This document shows, piece by piece, positions 24,783 to 25,954 of a DNA stretch of 25,954 nt (position 1 is its first letter; every line of letters begins with the position of its first letter). Source of the DNA: Chrysochromulina tobinii (Eukaryota; Haptophyta; Prymnesiales; Chrysochromulinaceae); the NCBI GenBank assembly GCA_001275005.1, contig JWZX01002655.1:1-25954 (forward strand). The letters are read 5' to 3'. Position numbers and translations under genes: made by a program. The notes under the pieces are model-generated. The model searched no databases. It was not told the origin of the DNA and worked only from the letters and a program-made list of their open reading frames with translations.

Positions 24783-25529
24783 TCATCTTTGTGCTTCGTC
24801 GTGGTTCGCATACCTGTCTGTGCGCGCCGTATGAAGGCGCGAGTCCAGGCGCGAGAGCTGCCCGAGGGAGCGTGAGTCCAAGTGGCGAGGTCGATAGTGC
24901 AAAGACTTTTCGAACTGGCGCCATGAGGATTCATCCTGCATCTGGTTCATTTCCTGTACGCGCCGACGCCAATCCGACTCCATTTCGTTGTACGACAGGC
25001 GAGCGAGCTGCCGCTGTGATTTGGACGGACTCGGATCGGAGAACTCGGTGACCGTACGGTCTGCGATGATGTCCCTCTGGCTCGGCTTCAAGATACCACT
25101 CTGGTAGGCGCGGAACTCAAAGGTGCCCTGGCTGGCAGAGTGCCCCAAGCTCGCCGACGGAAGATTGTGGAACGCGGGTTTAGAGCCTTGCCAGCTGTGC
25201 TCGAGCTGCGTACTCGTAAACACAGGCCGCGCTAGCACAAAGGCGTTTTGCCCGAGGCGCAAAGGGGTCTTTCGTGGTACTGGCTTCATGCATGGCAGGA
25301 ATGTCGACCTGCTGCTATCACCGTGATGCCGTTTGAGCATCGCCACGGAGTCATCTCGCGAGGCCGCACGCGGAGGCCGCCCGGCAAGATAGATGCGGCC
25401 TCCTCCCGCGCAGACTGAAGGAAGCTGCGTCTCCTGGAGTGACGCTCCATCGCGCTGACGGGGGGGAGGCGGCGTTTTGGCCGTGGTGGATCCCACAGGG
25501 TCGGAGTGGCCACGGACTGGCCACGCCAT
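24783..25529 (-). CDS. Unknown protein, Arg/Ser/Gln-rich with helical C-terminus
   Basis: 248 residues from ATG 25529 (MAWPVRGHSD). The open frame extends further upstream, but that part overlaps the divergent plus-strand gene and is read as its shadow. N-terminal half: Pro/Arg-rich, low complexity. Middle: RKTPLRLGQNAFVLARPVFT, GTFEFRAYQSGILKPSQRDI. C-terminal part: RLSYNEMESDWRRRVQEMNQ then SSWRQFEKSLHYRPRHLDSR, amphipathic helix rich in Arg and Gln. No signal peptide or membrane span. The style recalls small cytoskeletal or ciliary proteins, but I recognise no family. 63 bp separate its ATG from the next gene, so a shared bidirectional promoter is likely. Confidence 0.5.
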   Translation of the reverse strand: MAWPVRGHSDPVGSTTAKTPPPPRQRDGASLQETQLPSVCAGGGRIYLAGRPPRAASRDDSVAMLKRHHGDSSRSTFLPCMKPVPRKTPLRLGQNAFVLARPVFTSTQLEHSWQGSKPAFHNLPSASLGHSASQGTFEFRAYQSGILKPSQRDIIADRTVTEFSDPSPSKSQRQLARLSYNEMESDWRRRVQEMNQMQDESSWRQFEKSLHYRPRHLDSRSLGQLSRLDSRLHTARTDRYANHDEAQR

Positions 25530-25592
25530 GGCCTCGCCCTTTCTGGCGCTCGAAGGCCGCTCGTGCGCGGCGGTGCGACTTTTTCGTCGTCC
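25530..25592. promoter_or_regulatory. Very short divergent promoter region
   Basis: 63 bp between two facing-away ATGs. If both starts are right, the 5' UTRs and core promoters must overlap the neighbouring coding regions or be extremely short. Confidence 0.3.
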
Positions 25593-25954
25593 ATGGACGC
25601 GGCCGAAGCGCAGCAGCGTGCGGACGTCGAAGAAGAATTGGCGGAGAGCGCTCTCCGGCAGGCGGAGATCAAGCGGCGCATCGCGGAAGCCGAGCAGAAG
25701 CTGAAGGACCGCGAGCTGGCTCGCAAAGGCAAACGCGGCCGTATGAAGGTGAACGAGCAAACCATCGAGAACAATCTCCACGCGCTGCTCGTCCGGCTGC
25801 GAAGAGGGTACCTGCCGGGCGAAGTGATGAGCACTCCGAGCGCACCGCCCACGCAGGTGAGCGAGCGCGCAGCAGAACCTCCAACATCATGCTGCAGGCG
25901 GAGCAGCGCCATGCGTAAGGAGAACATCGATCACTTCTTCAAGTACGGTACGTT
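25593..25954 (+). CDS. Coiled-coil protein, 3' partial
   Basis: An open frame from ATG 25593 (MDAAEAQQRADVEEELAESA) to the window end without a stop, at least 120 residues. Residues 1-45 are strongly charged with heptad character (LRQAEIKRRIAEAEQKLKDR), then MKVNEQTIENNLHALLVRLR, RGYLPGEVM, and after a CAG|GTGAGC at 25855-25860 the frame continues SERAAEPPTSCC...MRKENIDHFFKYG. The composition and heptads make it more credible than the antisense frames. An intron from 25858 is possible: GTGAGC is a good donor, and CTGCAG near 25896 gives an acceptor but leads to a stop. Function unknown. Confidence 0.55.
   Translation, partial: MDAAEAQQRADVEEELAESALRQAEIKRRIAEAEQKLKDRELARKGKRGRMKVNEQTIENNLHALLVRLRRGYLPGEVMSTPSAPPTQVSERAAEPPTSCCRRSSAMRKENIDHFFKYGT

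Noticed and set aside
25530-25781. N-terminal extension of the unknown minus-strand protein
   Set aside because: It overlaps the divergent coiled-coil frame, and its sequence looks like the antisense of that coil.

Overview
The window is nuclear DNA of a GC-rich unicellular eukaryote. The evidence is spliceosomal introns with GT-AG and some GC-AG borders, dense monocistronic genes on both strands, a kinase fused to a PP2C phosphatase, a Dpy-30/LRR/kinase protein, Golgi-type sulfotransferase and GT25-like glycosyltransferase families, and proline-rich cell-surface proteins. The gene mix and the repeat-filled introns suggest a haptophyte-like marine alga. This is inference: no marker gene fixes the taxon.

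Layout. 1-5016 (+): the 3' part of a large low-complexity protein with a small zinc ribbon, 7 exons in view. 5017-6168: spacer with two 27-bp tandem arrays. 6169-7117 (-): atypical SDR, 2 exons. 7372-9890 (+): sulfotransferase, 4 exons. 10320-11957 (-): Dpy-30 + LRR + kinase protein, 1 exon. 12156-13184 (-): SETD9-like SET protein, 1 exon. 13421-14098 (+): small multi-pass membrane protein with a CREST-like H/D/HxxxH pattern. 14307-15524 (-): SAP/ARMET-like repeat protein with an Ala-rich charged tail. 15747-18113 (-): kinase-PP2C fusion, 4 exons. 18268-18848 and 19343-20889 (+): two tandem paralogous proline-rich proteins with a signal peptide and a C-terminal membrane anchor, both with frame breaks in the proline tracts. 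22037-22981 and 23086-24063 (-): two GT25-like glycosyltransferases. 24783-25529 (-): unknown protein. 25593-end (+): coiled-coil protein running off the window.

Most striking signal. Of the 13 introns I could place, six begin with a copy of the first 9 to 45 bases of the downstream exon, so the same sequence sits just after the donor and just after the acceptor. Eight end in a shared module close to CCTCCCTCATCAG, and twelve carry runs of a CTGATTGCCTC/CTGATGGCCTC-type unit whose CTGAT core fits the branch-point consensus. Several introns have expanded these pieces into tandem arrays that duplicate acceptors or donors. In exon 6 of the first gene a 60-bp in-frame tandem duplication containing the same GGTCATCAG module looks like an intron at or before birth. 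The window therefore looks like a snapshot of intron gain by local duplication or introner-like insertion.

Functionally the locus is a mix of signalling genes (kinase-PP2C, LRR-kinase, SET) and genes plausibly tied to surface glycoproteins (sulfotransferase, proline-rich proteins, GT25 pair). No operon-like organisation is expected or seen.
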